Shown here piece after piece: positions 1 to 8,812 of a stretch of DNA of 64,000 nt. The notes beneath the pieces were generated by a model. That model saw only the letters and a program-made list of their open reading frames with translations. It did no database searches and was not told the DNA's origin. The DNA is taken from assembly GCA_963665545.2 (NCBI GenBank), contig CAXXKZ010000004.1:558001-622000 (forward strand), in the 5' to 3' direction. This DNA is from G963665545 sp963665545 (GTDB lineage Bacteria > Pseudomonadota > Gammaproteobacteria > Xanthomonadales > SZUA-36). Position 1 is the stretch's first letter; every line of letters starts with the position of its first letter. The position numbers and the translations under genes are program-made.

Positions 1-90
1 GGTGGGTGGTACAACCTGTTCATCCGGGACTTCGAAGGCAACTGGATTGAACTCCGGGAGTCATTGACCCCGCCTGATTCAAAAGAATGA
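1..90 (+). CDS. VOC/glyoxalase-like protein, C-terminal end (partial)
   Basis: The window opens inside a gene. Frame 1 reads about 29 residues ending in TGA at 88-90. The stretch FIRDFEGNWIELRES matches the last strand of vicinal-oxygen-chelate proteins (the usual pattern is F-D-P-D-G-N-x-I-E-L, where the Glu is a metal ligand). Only this terminal strand is visible, so enzyme versus binding protein cannot be decided. The stop overlaps the start of the aminotransferase gene by four bases (ATGA), so the two are probably translationally coupled. Confidence 0.6.
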   Translation, partial: GGWYNLFIRDFEGNWIELRESLTPPDSKE

Positions 91-1190
91 TTCCGCTGTT
101 CAAAGTTGCAATGTCCACGACCGCACACTCGGCTGTGGCGGAAGTCCTCGCTTCGGGAATGGTAGGAGAGGGTCCCCAGGTGGCGCGCTTCCAGAAGGCG
201 CTTTCAAAACTCTTCGAACATGGCTGCGTCATACCGCTTTCGAGCTGCACCGCCAGCTTGGCCCTGGCGCTGCGAATGGCCGGAGTTGGTCCGGGAGACG
301 AAGTGATTTCGTCCCCATTTACCATGGTCGCCACCAGTGCCATGATCAAACAGGCGGGCGGCACCATTCGGTGGTGCGATATTGAGCCCGCCACCCTGTG
401 TGCCGATACTCGCAGCATCCGGGAAATGGCTCGGGCGGGCGCCACCAAGGCGATTGTCATCACCTGCGTCGGCGGCCTGGTACCGCAGGGATTGGAGCAA
501 CTGGCAGAGCTCGACATCCCTGTCATTCTTGACTGCGCCCATGCCCTGACCACCACTTATCGTGACAAACACATTTCCCATTGGGGCGATTATTGCTGTT
601 TCAGCTTTCAGTCCATCAAGCCGTTGACAACCGGAGATGGTGGTGCTCTGACTCTGCGGGACTCGGCAGCGTTGGAGCGTGCGGAAAGGCTTAAATGGTA
701 TGGCATGTCCAGAAGGGTGCCTGAAAGTGTCTCACGGCTACAGCACCAGATGGCTGCGGATATTGCGGAATGGGGCTATAAGTACCATCTCAACGACATC
801 GCTGCAGCCATCGGCCTCTCCAACATTGATTTGGCGCTTGAAAACATTCAGACCACAGGCACCGTATCGAGAGGATATCTGAAGGCTCTGAAAGGTCTGG
901 ATGCCATAAACCCGGTGACACCTGCACCCCAATGCTCGCCGGACTGGTGGTTATTTGGCATGCTCGCAAGCGAGCGTGACCACCTGATTGATCACCTCGC
1001 GGAAAACGGTATCGAGTCATCTCCGATGTGGGCCCGAAACGATCGATACACAGCTTTTCAGGAACCGAACAGCAGACCGCTACCCAATCTCGACCGAGTC
1101 GTGAGCGAGGTCATATTCGTGCCCAACGGCTGGTGGTTATCGGACGACGACCAGCAGAGAATCGTGTCGGCCCTGAAAGACTTCTACTGA
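87..1190 (+). CDS. DegT/DnrJ/EryC1/StrS-family PLP aminotransferase
   Basis: A 367-residue protein with the sugar-aminotransferase layout. The substrate/cofactor loop SSCTASLALALRMAGVGPGDEV lies near residues 52-73 and is followed by SSPFTMVATSAMI. Asp149 (VILDCAHAL) should contact the PLP ring nitrogen. Lys178 in FSFQSIKPLTTGDGG is the expected Schiff-base lysine. These enzymes normally transfer an amino group to a keto-sugar nucleotide for surface glycan or natural-product sugars. The ATG overlaps the upstream VOC stop, and glycosyltransferases follow, which fits glycan biosynthesis. Full length; the exact substrate is unknown. Confidence 0.88.
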   Translation: MIPLFKVAMSTTAHSAVAEVLASGMVGEGPQVARFQKALSKLFEHGCVIPLSSCTASLALALRMAGVGPGDEVISSPFTMVATSAMIKQAGGTIRWCDIEPATLCADTRSIREMARAGATKAIVITCVGGLVPQGLEQLAELDIPVILDCAHALTTTYRDKHISHWGDYCCFSFQSIKPLTTGDGGALTLRDSAALERAERLKWYGMSRRVPESVSRLQHQMAADIAEWGYKYHLNDIAAAIGLSNIDLALENIQTTGTVSRGYLKALKGLDAINPVTPAPQCSPDWWLFGMLASERDHLIDHLAENGIESSPMWARNDRYTAFQEPNSRPLPNLDRVVSEVIFVPNGWWLSDDDQQRIVSALKDFY

Positions 1191-1204
1191 TCGGGCCCGA
1201 ACTA

Positions 1205-2296
1205 TCAGAAACGCAAACCGTGAACGTCTTGGCGCCGCATCCACGGTTGTGCTGAGAGTTGCCAAATGGCCGCCCCAAACGCAGCACGCTGGGAGATCAG
1301 GGCAAGTAAGTAACCGAAACGATATTCCATATGCAGGACTGTCCGAGCGCCTTCGCGCCCGCTCCACAGAGCGGGCGCGGCCCGCGCAATAGCACCAATC
1401 AGCTTCAGGCCGTACCATGGAGCCAGAACCCACCACCTTCTACTCAGAGTGTGAACCAGACCATTGTTTGGGCTGCTGGCTGCTTCGTAAGTACTCAGTC
1501 CGACGTGGGCCCATCCAAAGCCCCTTAATATTTTGCAATGATTCGACCAGGTCAACCGCGCCGGGTCAATGTGATGTTCGAGCTTCAAACCAGGCTCGTA
1601 CCACAATTCCCACCCGCCGATCCGCAAGGCGAGACACAGTTCGGAATCGCCTCCATCCCGCAATGGATTGATCAAACCCAGGCGCTTGAACAGAGCGCCC
1701 TCTCCCGTTGGTCGGGACACAGCCCGGGGCCGAAACCCTTGCTCATAGAGTGCTTCAAAGGCCGAACGACGAACGGTCAGGCCAGCCCCCCACAAAATGG
1801 TGTCCCCTGCTTTTTCACCCTGCGTCCCCACAGCATAACTTTTGGCATTGTTCGCAAACCAAACCGGAGGGTCCTTGTCCATGTTCAGCACGGACATTCC
1901 TCCACAGGCCCCCGCTTTAGGGTGGTCACGCATAATGTTGGATACTTCAGTGACCCAATTGCAGTCAACCCAGTTGTCATCATCGATAAGACTCACCAAG
2001 TCCATCCGGCTTTCCACCAGCGCCTTTAGTCGCGCCAGTGCCTGACCCGGGTTTGGCTCTTCGAGAAAGCGCATTGGCACGTCTTTTCTGGCCCAGCATT
2101 GCTGCGCCGTCCCCAAGCTGGAATCAGTTGACGCATTGTCGACAACCATCAATTCCCAGGCGATGCCTTCATCCACTGTCTGTCGCGCCAGGTATTTCAG
2201 ACATTGCGGCAGGCGTCTCTGTCCATTGTGGGTACAAATGACAACACTGACTGACGGGCGCCTTGGTATTGATTGCCTCACGACAACAGTTCTCAC
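1205..2296 (-). CDS. Family 2 glycosyltransferase
   Basis: A 363-residue GT-A fold enzyme. The N-terminus has SVVICTHNGQRRLPQCL (nucleotide-binding strand and loop), then VVDNASTDSS near 51-60 and the metal-binding DDD at residues 105-107 (SLIDDDNWVD). A GDSELCLALR element near the middle corresponds to the ED acceptor-side motif. The C-terminal third has hydrophobic stretches that may associate with the membrane. Its start overlaps the end of the upstream acyl carrier protein gene by four bases, so the two form an operon. The acceptor is unknown; a lipid-linked or surface glycan is likely from the neighbours. Confidence 0.85.
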   Translation of the reverse strand: MRTVVVRQSIPRRPSVSVVICTHNGQRRLPQCLKYLARQTVDEGIAWELMVVDNASTDSSLGTAQQCWARKDVPMRFLEEPNPGQALARLKALVESRMDLVSLIDDDNWVDCNWVTEVSNIMRDHPKAGACGGMSVLNMDKDPPVWFANNAKSYAVGTQGEKAGDTILWGAGLTVRRSAFEALYEQGFRPRAVSRPTGEGALFKRLGLINPLRDGGDSELCLALRIGGWELWYEPGLKLEHHIDPARLTWSNHCKILRGFGWAHVGLSTYEAASSPNNGLVHTLSRRWWVLAPWYGLKLIGAIARAAPALWSGREGARTVLHMEYRFGYLLALISQRAAFGAAIWQLSAQPWMRRQDVHGLRF

Positions 2297-2517
2297 TTCC
2301 GGGCGTGCTCAATCACGCTAACAATGCCATTGATGGTCTCCAGGTTGCCGGGATCGATGCCCATTGCCTGAATGTGCAGATTGTGATTTTGCTCGAGATA
2401 GAAAACGATCTGGAGCAGCGCCAGTGAATCGATGACTTCGGCATTCACCAGATTCGTGTCGTCATCGATCTCATCCAGCACAATGCCTGGTCTTGTAAGC
2501 GTACTCAAAAAGTCCAT
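2293..2517 (-). CDS. Acyl carrier protein
   Basis: A 74-residue acidic protein when started at the internal ATG (2517). An upstream extension to 2616 is open, but that N-terminus is basic and unlike a carrier protein. The motif EVIDSLALLQIVFYLEQ holds the Ser expected to carry 4'-phosphopantetheine, and the helix after it matches ACP helix II. It overlaps the following glycosyltransferase by four bases. A stand-alone carrier protein beside glycosyltransferases often supplies an acyl group to a glycan or a dedicated natural product. No ketosynthase is visible in the window, so this is not the fatty-acid ACP locus. Confidence 0.78.
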   Translation of the reverse strand: MDFLSTLTRPGIVLDEIDDDTNLVNAEVIDSLALLQIVFYLEQNHNLHIQAMGIDPGNLETINGIVSVIEHARK

Positions 2518-2793
2518 CACTTCAACTCGTGTGGAATGTCCCACGGCTCCTAACGCCCCCTCGATTTCACACGGCCAAGAAGATCGCGCAATTGCAGCGG
2601 CTCGGCTGAGGCGCATGAATGTTGCACGGTATCCCGGTTGATCTTCACGACTCGTGCACGGTATCTCATCGAGGAGGAACCTGACAAGTCAATTGAGTAT
2701 TGCATGAGTATTTGCGGCAGTTCCAGAATTGATCATGGATTCATTGAACCGCACTTATATTCGCCCAGGATACACCTTACAATTCTCCGGGAA

Positions 2794-4128
2794 ATGACAC
2801 CGTCAACAGAATCGGGAAAGCCGTCCGACCCGCGCACATGCAGCTCTGTGGCAGATCAGCCTGGTGTCGGGCGGAACCGTCCGCGGCTTCTGGTCGTGTC
2901 GTCCGTCTTGCCCCCGTACCGGCTTCCGGAGGCTTACCGGACCGACCATCTTTGCCGGCGACTCGCCCAACGCGACTTCGAAGTTCATCTGCTGACCTCC
3001 AGTCGATATGGCCAGACGATTGAAGGCGTCGAGACCCATCCACTCATGGACCAATGGGGCTGGCTGGAGATGCCACGATTGGCGTCGTTTTTGTCCTCGT
3101 GTCGACCATCAGCGGTACTTCTTCTCTATCTCAGGACGATGTACCACTGTCGTCCGATGATTACCATGCTGGGCACGTTGATTCGGCGGATTCTCGGATC
3201 CGAGGTGCGATTCGTAGTCGACTTCCCCAACTTAATAGGCACGTTTACGGCTCGCCACAACCGGGCAAAGCCGTTGTCGCGCTTCGTGTTTGTTGCTTCT
3301 AAGGCAGTAGATCGGATCCTGCGCCGCACGCGTCTGTCTTCCAATTACGGGACTTTGCTGGCAACCGCCGATTATCTCGTCGTCGAGTATGAATCACAGT
3401 TCGCAGAGCCGATCGATCTCTATCCGTCGCTCGAGCGGAGGGTCGAATTGGTTCCGTCCGCACCGATGGTCTGCCGCCCCGAACAGGCGCGTTCACCCGA
3501 GGAGGTTCGCGAAGTTCTTGGCATCACCTCGGGGTCGTACGTCGTCGCGTACTTCGGCTTCCTCTATCACTACAAACATGTCGACCGGCTGCTCGACGCC
3601 TTTGCACTGCTAGCCGGTACCGAGGATCGTCTTCACTTGTTGATCGTTGGCTGCGATCTCGATTCGGACATCAGCTCCGGCGGCTACCAGGCGAGACTCC
3701 AGGACCAGGCGGAAAAACTCGGTCTGGCCCCGCGAACTTCGTGGACCGGATTTCTCGAGAACGAGAAGGCCGGTGAGTTCCTGGGCGCTGCTGACGTCTG
3801 TGTCTTTCCGTTCGGCATCTCGATCGGCAACAGTTCCGTTGGGGCAGTGGCGTCCCTCGGCATTCCCATCATAGGCGGACGGTCGCAGGAGACCGAGGCG
3901 GCATTTGTGCACGGCGAGAACGTCTATCTCTACGAGCCGGCCGACAATTCCACACAGCTTGCGGCCGCCATCGAGCGAGTGGCCAACGATCCACGACTCG
4001 CCGGGCAGATTCGAGCCGGCGGTGATGCGCTCCATCGCGACTACTTCTCCTGGGAAACTACGCTCGAAGCAATCAAGCGACTGCTGATGCCGGACGAGTT
4101 TCGACGAGCATCAGGGTCTAAAAATTAA
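2794..4128 (+). CDS. Group 1 (GT4-like) glycosyltransferase
   Basis: I start this gene at ATG 2794 (444 residues). The frame is open back to 2638, but that extension shows no conserved features. N-terminal RPRLLVVSSVLPPYRLPEAY fits the acceptor-side Rossmann domain. The C-terminal half has VVAYFGFLYHYKHVDRLLDAF, the usual G-x-L-x-x-x-K donor-binding start, then LLIVGCDLD and FLGAADVCVFPF. A canonical E-x7-E is only loosely matched in this last region. It probably uses a nucleotide sugar for surface glycan synthesis. Its 3' end overlaps the convergent TonB receptor gene by 11 bases. Confidence 0.8.
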   Translation: MTPSTESGKPSDPRTCSSVADQPGVGRNRPRLLVVSSVLPPYRLPEAYRTDHLCRRLAQRDFEVHLLTSSRYGQTIEGVETHPLMDQWGWLEMPRLASFLSSCRPSAVLLLYLRTMYHCRPMITMLGTLIRRILGSEVRFVVDFPNLIGTFTARHNRAKPLSRFVFVASKAVDRILRRTRLSSNYGTLLATADYLVVEYESQFAEPIDLYPSLERRVELVPSAPMVCRPEQARSPEEVREVLGITSGSYVVAYFGFLYHYKHVDRLLDAFALLAGTEDRLHLLIVGCDLDSDISSGGYQARLQDQAEKLGLAPRTSWTGFLENEKAGEFLGAADVCVFPFGISIGNSSVGAVASLGIPIIGGRSQETEAAFVHGENVYLYEPADNSTQLAAAIERVANDPRLAGQIRAGGDALHRDYFSWETTLEAIKRLLMPDEFRRASGSKN

Positions 4129-6571
4129 ATCGAACACCACCGTAGTAACTGCGGCCAATCACGTTGTAGAGAAATGGGTTGGAACTCCAGTTACTGACAA
4201 AATCAAGTGGTGCGATGGGCGGATCCTGGTCAAAAACATTGTCGATACCGGCAAACAGTTGCAGGTCTCGGCTGTTCTCGAAGGGTATGGTATAGCGAAA
4301 ATTCAGGTTGAATAAGGTCTGGCTACTGACCGAATTGTCATTGATGTCTTCCGGCGTCAGATCATTGATCAACTCACCACCATCAATATACACAACCTGC
4401 GCGGTCATGCCGAAAGCGCCTCTGTTGTAGTCAGCAGAAAGATTGCCGCGCCATGCGGGCGTGGGTACGCCGCCGAGGGAATCGAGACCGACAACGCCGG
4501 CATCATCAAAAACGATGACACCGTCAGGTGAAAACGAGACTTCCATATAATGGCTGGCCAGCAAGCGGAAGGTAAGATCGCCGCCGCCCACATTGTCCAT
4601 GCTGTAGGAAGCCTCGAAATCGATCCCTTCAACGGTCTGCTTGGAGATATTGAACAGTGTGGCATCAACACCAGCGATTGAACCGTTGACAATCTCAACG
4701 TTTTCGCAACCAACGTCCAGCGCAAAACAATTATCTACGATGGTTTGCGAAGGCAGGGTCGAAATGGCGTCGTCGATTTCTGTCTTGTAATAGTCAACTG
4801 AAATTGCAAAACCACTGACAGCAGAAGGCTGCCAGACAAAGCCGGCAGTGATGGTTTTTGCTCGCTCTACGTCGAGGTCGGGATTGCCACCATTGCTGAT
4901 TTTTGCCAGGGTAATTTCACCGGTGTCCGGGTTGGTAATGTTGTTGAAACTCAATGCACCCGATGTGAACAATTCGCTGATGCTGGGCGCACGAATGTCG
5001 CGTGAAATGGTTCCCCGGAGCGTGAAATAATTACCAATGCCAAACGTGGCACCAAACTGCCAGGGCACAACCGAGCCGCTGGACGTGTAATCCGCATAAC
5101 GTACCGCTGCATTGACATCAAGACTGATGCCTGCCTCGGTGTCAAAGACCGGAACACCCACCTCAAGGAAAGCCTCTTTAACGTTAAAGCTACCGGAAAG
5201 GTCGGTGCCGTTGAGAATAAAGAAACCTCCTGAGGCAGCGACGTCATCGTAAGTGGTTGAGCCTTTTTCCTTGCGGTACTCCAAAACAAAGGCAACAGCA
5301 ATTGGGCCGGCCGGCAAATCAAAGATCTCACCGTTCACCGACGCAGCCACCACATCCTGTTTGATCTTGCTGAGAATATCGGAAGTACCCATAAAGTAAT
5401 CAAGCGCGGCCTGGCTCGGTGAGCCCGCGCCAAAAAGATTGACCGGCACGCAGCCCGGCGCGCCATTGGCGCCGTTGGCATTGGCCCGGCAGACGATTTC
5501 GCCAGTCATCGGATCGGTGACGGCATCGACCGACAGGAGGCGTTTGGCCGTGATTGGATTGTTGGTACCGATGGCTCGAGTTTCTGACTCACCATGGGTG
5601 TAGTAGGCGTCCCAGGTCCAATTGCCGAAATCGCCCTGCAGACCGGTAGCGATGCGTGTGGTCTCAACGGTACTGGTATCGGTAATAAATCCATGATCCT
5701 CGTTCGTACGGCCCATCAAAAGGACGGGAATACCGTTCTCCGCCATAATGGTCTGGAGTTCTGCCGGAATGTACGGATTGTCTACAAAAATGACATCCGG
5801 GCCGGCGCCAATAAAGTTCCAGGGCTGTACGATCTGATTGATCGTTTCCGATTCGGCATAACTCACGTCAAGAAAATAGTTCAATTGGTCTGAAATCTCA
5901 TAGTCCAACAAACCGGTAATGGACTTGCGCTCCAGCGGCGCCAGCAAAGAGGTGGTCAATCCGAGCGAGCCGCCGTCGCCGCCGATCTGGAACGGCAGGG
6001 CACCGAACGCAAAAGGAATGGGAAAATCACCGATGTCATAGGCCAAAATTTCGCCACCGGGCCCAAAATGAATCTGGGAAACGGCTGGGTGGTTGCCCAA
6101 GGCCAGCGGTATGTAGCCACCTGGCGTACCAAAACCCAACAGAACATTGTCGGTGACGATGCGATCAGGAATGCCATCGTTCGGCCCGGTATTGGCCGGG
6201 TTGCCTACGATGCCCCAGGACCTGGCGCTCCAGTCGCGATCGGTTTGCGCCAGTATGCCGGTGTTGTCCTGATAATCACCACCGATGCTGAGGTGACCAC
6301 GGCCATCCGAGAAACTGAATCCATAGGCGAATGAGCCGGATTTATCCTTGTTGTCATTGTGGTCGGATTGTCCATATCGAAGCTGAAATTTTCCGCCTTC
6401 CAGCGTTCTGTCCTGCGTGATGTTGACCACCCCGCTGATCGCATCCGAGCCCCATTGGGCAGAGGCGCCGCCGGTCACCACTTCAATTTGCTGCACCAAC
6501 ATTTGAGGAATGGTATTGAGGTTGACACCGCCAAAGTTAGCGCTCGCCACCGAGCGTCTTTTGTCAATCAA
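4118..6571 (-). CDS. TonB-dependent receptor, main part (gene frameshifted and 5'-truncated)
   Basis: About 817 residues covering the rest of the plug and the whole beta-barrel, ending in GGVRFNF with the terminal aromatic typical of outer-membrane barrels. Plug motifs IPQMLVQQIEVVTGGASAQW and DAISGVVNI are clear. This reading frame has no proper start: the apparent start is an internal TTG. The preceding plug sequence continues in another frame at 6574-6765, so one base is missing near 6598. Signal peptide and TonB box are absent. In intact form such receptors import large substrates with TonB energy. As read, the gene should not make a functional receptor. Confidence 0.88.
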   Translation of the reverse strand: MIDKRRSVASANFGGVNLNTIPQMLVQQIEVVTGGASAQWGSDAISGVVNITQDRTLEGGKFQLRYGQSDHNDNKDKSGSFAYGFSFSDGRGHLSIGGDYQDNTGILAQTDRDWSARSWGIVGNPANTGPNDGIPDRIVTDNVLLGFGTPGGYIPLALGNHPAVSQIHFGPGGEILAYDIGDFPIPFAFGALPFQIGGDGGSLGLTTSLLAPLERKSITGLLDYEISDQLNYFLDVSYAESETINQIVQPWNFIGAGPDVIFVDNPYIPAELQTIMAENGIPVLLMGRTNEDHGFITDTSTVETTRIATGLQGDFGNWTWDAYYTHGESETRAIGTNNPITAKRLLSVDAVTDPMTGEIVCRANANGANGAPGCVPVNLFGAGSPSQAALDYFMGTSDILSKIKQDVVAASVNGEIFDLPAGPIAVAFVLEYRKEKGSTTYDDVAASGGFFILNGTDLSGSFNVKEAFLEVGVPVFDTEAGISLDVNAAVRYADYTSSGSVVPWQFGATFGIGNYFTLRGTISRDIRAPSISELFTSGALSFNNITNPDTGEITLAKISNGGNPDLDVERAKTITAGFVWQPSAVSGFAISVDYYKTEIDDAISTLPSQTIVDNCFALDVGCENVEIVNGSIAGVDATLFNISKQTVEGIDFEASYSMDNVGGGDLTFRLLASHYMEVSFSPDGVIVFDDAGVVGLDSLGGVPTPAWRGNLSADYNRGAFGMTAQVVYIDGGELINDLTPEDINDNSVSSQTLFNLNFRYTIPFENSRDLQLFAGIDNVFDQDPPIAPLDFVSNWSSNPFLYNVIGRSYYGGVRFNF

Positions 6572-6573
6572 TA

Positions 6574-6765
6574 TCAGCGCACGGTTGGTGCCAAGATTCT
6601 CAAATTCAGAAAATTGGCGCCCGTTCCGCCACCATTGAGGGTGGTTGATTGCGGCGTGGTACTGCCAACCATTGACGGCAATTCGTTGATGATGTCTGCA
6701 AAATTGGCAACACCGCGGGCGTCTATGGCAGCAGCGTCAATGGTCGTTGTGGGCTTGGGAGACTC
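6574..6765 (-). pseudogene. TonB-dependent receptor plug fragment, out of frame with the barrel
   Basis: This strand reads TTTIDAAAIDARGVANFADI, then INELPSMVGSTTPQ and GANFLNLR, standard plug-domain sequence. The frame then runs into a stop at 6574. Shifting by one base after NLR restores NLGTNRALILIDKRR and joins the barrel frame. Upstream of about 6760 the receptor similarity ends abruptly where the oppositely oriented membrane-protein gene begins, so the first 60-100 codons (signal peptide, TonB box) are missing. Confidence 0.75.
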
Positions 6766-7371
6766 ATGCCGCTGGCCTTTTTCACCGCCGGCACTGGCAT
6801 GCTCTGGCTGTACAAGTTCCGCACAGCCCCCGGCAGCTTCTATGATCGCCTGATCAATTTTGAAGCCGATTGGATTGGCGCACACTGTTTTCTGTTCACC
6901 AGCGCCATTCTCCTGATCCCCGCGGCGCTGGCTCTGCGCTCCCTGGTGAGCACCGGCAGGGGCTCGGCTCTCGCCGGCACCGGTCTCGTACTGGTGATGA
7001 TCTGCAGCTTCTTCCTGGCGGGCCAATACGCCATCGATTTCGTCATGCCCCTGATCGCCAAGGCCGGAGGCGCAGCCCACCAGGTTCATCAAGGGCTGTT
7101 CGAGACGCCGCTGATTAACATTCTGTTCTACAACCTGACCGACCTGTGCTTTGTCGGATTGATCCTGCTCACTGCCGGCGTTGCCCGTGCGGGTATTCCG
7201 GGAAAAGTGGAATTGAGCATACTTGGCCTGCTGTGGGCATTGACGCTCGCAGCCAACATCTTCGACTATCCATTGGTGGGTCGCAGCGCACTATTCATGC
7301 TGGGCTTTGCGATGCTGCCATTGGCGAAACGAGTCGCCACATCGCGAGACGCTGTCAATCAGAGCGATTGA
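6766..7371 (+). CDS. Multi-pass membrane protein, possibly 5'-truncated
   Basis: A 201-residue hydrophobic protein with about six transmembrane stretches (near residues 1-17, 38-60, 70-92, 115-140, 148-170 and 175-192). I do not recognise the family. It starts directly at the receptor junction. The ATG has no convincing ribosome-binding site and falls inside what reads as the first membrane span, so the native N-terminus may be lost. The 3' end overlaps the convergent peptidase gene by 17 bases. Function unknown. Confidence 0.5.
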   Translation: MPLAFFTAGTGMLWLYKFRTAPGSFYDRLINFEADWIGAHCFLFTSAILLIPAALALRSLVSTGRGSALAGTGLVLVMICSFFLAGQYAIDFVMPLIAKAGGAAHQVHQGLFETPLINILFYNLTDLCFVGLILLTAGVARAGIPGKVELSILGLLWALTLAANIFDYPLVGRSALFMLGFAMLPLAKRVATSRDAVNQSD

Positions 7372-8785
7372 AGCTAATCACACCGGCGCGTTCCAACAGA
7401 ACCAGGTATTGGTGGATTTCCGCAATCGGTACCGGGCCATACTCAGCCGCCAGCCGGTCGCGAATTTCGGCAATACTCAAGCTGCCGTCGACAAAATTGA
7501 GCACTTCGTACCCCGCATAGAGATTTCTCTTGGCAATCGATATTTTTTCAATATATTCAGAGTCTTCCAGAACAAACTTCAACCATTCCTGACCATATTG
7601 ATGACGAAAAATATTCACTGGACCGCGCACCAACGGCGTTCTGCGAGGTATGAGCTTTGCGGCACGGCCAGCAGGCGGTACCACGCTGTTTACCTCGTCC
7701 CAGCCTTGTGCGTCTGCAATCGAGGTCGCCTCATCCAACAGACGTTGGTGCGCGCCTGATTTGCCAGATGTCAATGCAGCTACCGCGCGATCAAGGCGCA
7801 ACTCCTCGGGGCCTCCGGCGCCGAACACGTCCAGACTTGCAAGCGCCTCGCCCTCGATCCGATACGCTTCGGTGATGATGTTGAGCGCCTGCCACCGCGA
7901 TGCCGATGCCTCCGGGCCGGAAGCCCGGCGCAGCACTGACATGGCCCGACCCTCTTCCCGGGCAAGTCGCACCCGGGCCTTCTCCAGCGCATTTTGTATC
8001 AATGCCGGGATGTCATCGGGGCCCGCCGTTGCCATGAGCCAGGCGGAAGCACCCGTGATCACGGCGGCGCGCTTCATCTGGGTTGCATCAGCATGCTCTG
8101 AAGTATCCGCATGGGTGCCCATATAGGGATCCGGCCAGGAATTGAGCAGTACCGCATGCAATCCGATGCTCGCCTCCAGCACGTCCTCGTGATCGCTGGG
8201 GCCCCAAAAAGGTTCAACTCTGTGAAAAAAGGGATCCTTGCTGCCATCAGGATCAAGCACCGGCAGCCGGTAGCGGCTGGCAATATTGCCGGCACGGCCG
8301 TCCCTGACTGAAATCATATTGCCTTCAGCCACAACTTCAAAAGCCTCCTGCACAATGTCGTTCAAGAAAGAGGGACGGGAATTGGGTGTGCGGTACAAAC
8401 GTAATATTGATTGGCGCTGACTTTCCCCGACAATATCCAGAGTGAAAAAGGCCAGCACCCGGTCGATGCGCTCCGGGTAAGTGTAAAAATAGCTCATCAC
8501 CGCCATATGTTCCGCGCCCCAGATGAAACGGATGCTGCGCAGCGGCTGCGGCAGCACGCCCTTCCCCACCAGGCTGGCCAAGGATCGCGCCAGAACCATC
8601 GTGACACCCACGCTGCTCAAATTGTTGCCGCCACCGCCATTGCGGTAATTGGTGTGTGCCTGAATCCAGATTTCCGGCAAATCCGCTTGCGAGCCCTTGA
8701 GCACGGCATGAACCTGGGGATAGTGACCGGCCCGCGTTTCTGCCTCAATCTCGGCAGATACCAGTAACGCTTCACCCTGCTTCAA
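7355..8785 (-). CDS. M28-family peptidase, C-terminal part after an in-frame TAA
   Basis: Continues, in the same frame, the protein begun at 9496 after the TAA at 8813-8815. It contains most of the M28 catalytic domain: IQAHTNYRNGGGGNNLSSVG, FIWGAEHMAVMSYF, LDIVGE and WGPSDHEDV. The site usually held by the bridging Asp (H-x-D then N-D/D-D) reads H-T-N and N-N, so metal binding may be altered. The last 80 residues (YEVLNFVDGSLSIAEIRDRL and on) look like a small PqqD/winged-helix-type domain. The apparent start is an internal TTG without a ribosome-binding site, so this half is probably not made alone. Confidence 0.75.
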   Translation of the reverse strand: MKQGEALLVSAEIEAETRAGHYPQVHAVLKGSQADLPEIWIQAHTNYRNGGGGNNLSSVGVTMVLARSLASLVGKGVLPQPLRSIRFIWGAEHMAVMSYFYTYPERIDRVLAFFTLDIVGESQRQSILRLYRTPNSRPSFLNDIVQEAFEVVAEGNMISVRDGRAGNIASRYRLPVLDPDGSKDPFFHRVEPFWGPSDHEDVLEASIGLHAVLLNSWPDPYMGTHADTSEHADATQMKRAAVITGASAWLMATAGPDDIPALIQNALEKARVRLAREEGRAMSVLRRASGPEASASRWQALNIITEAYRIEGEALASLDVFGAGGPEELRLDRAVAALTSGKSGAHQRLLDEATSIADAQGWDEVNSVVPPAGRAAKLIPRRTPLVRGPVNIFRHQYGQEWLKFVLEDSEYIEKISIAKRNLYAGYEVLNFVDGSLSIAEIRDRLAAEYGPVPIAEIHQYLVLLERAGVISFNRSD

Positions 8786-8812
8786 TCGCTGGACCAGGGC
8801 ATGTCCCTCACG

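Noticed and set aside
2518..2616. Longer N-terminus for the acyl carrier protein
   Set aside because: The extension is basic and unlike carrier proteins; the internal ATG gives the normal length.
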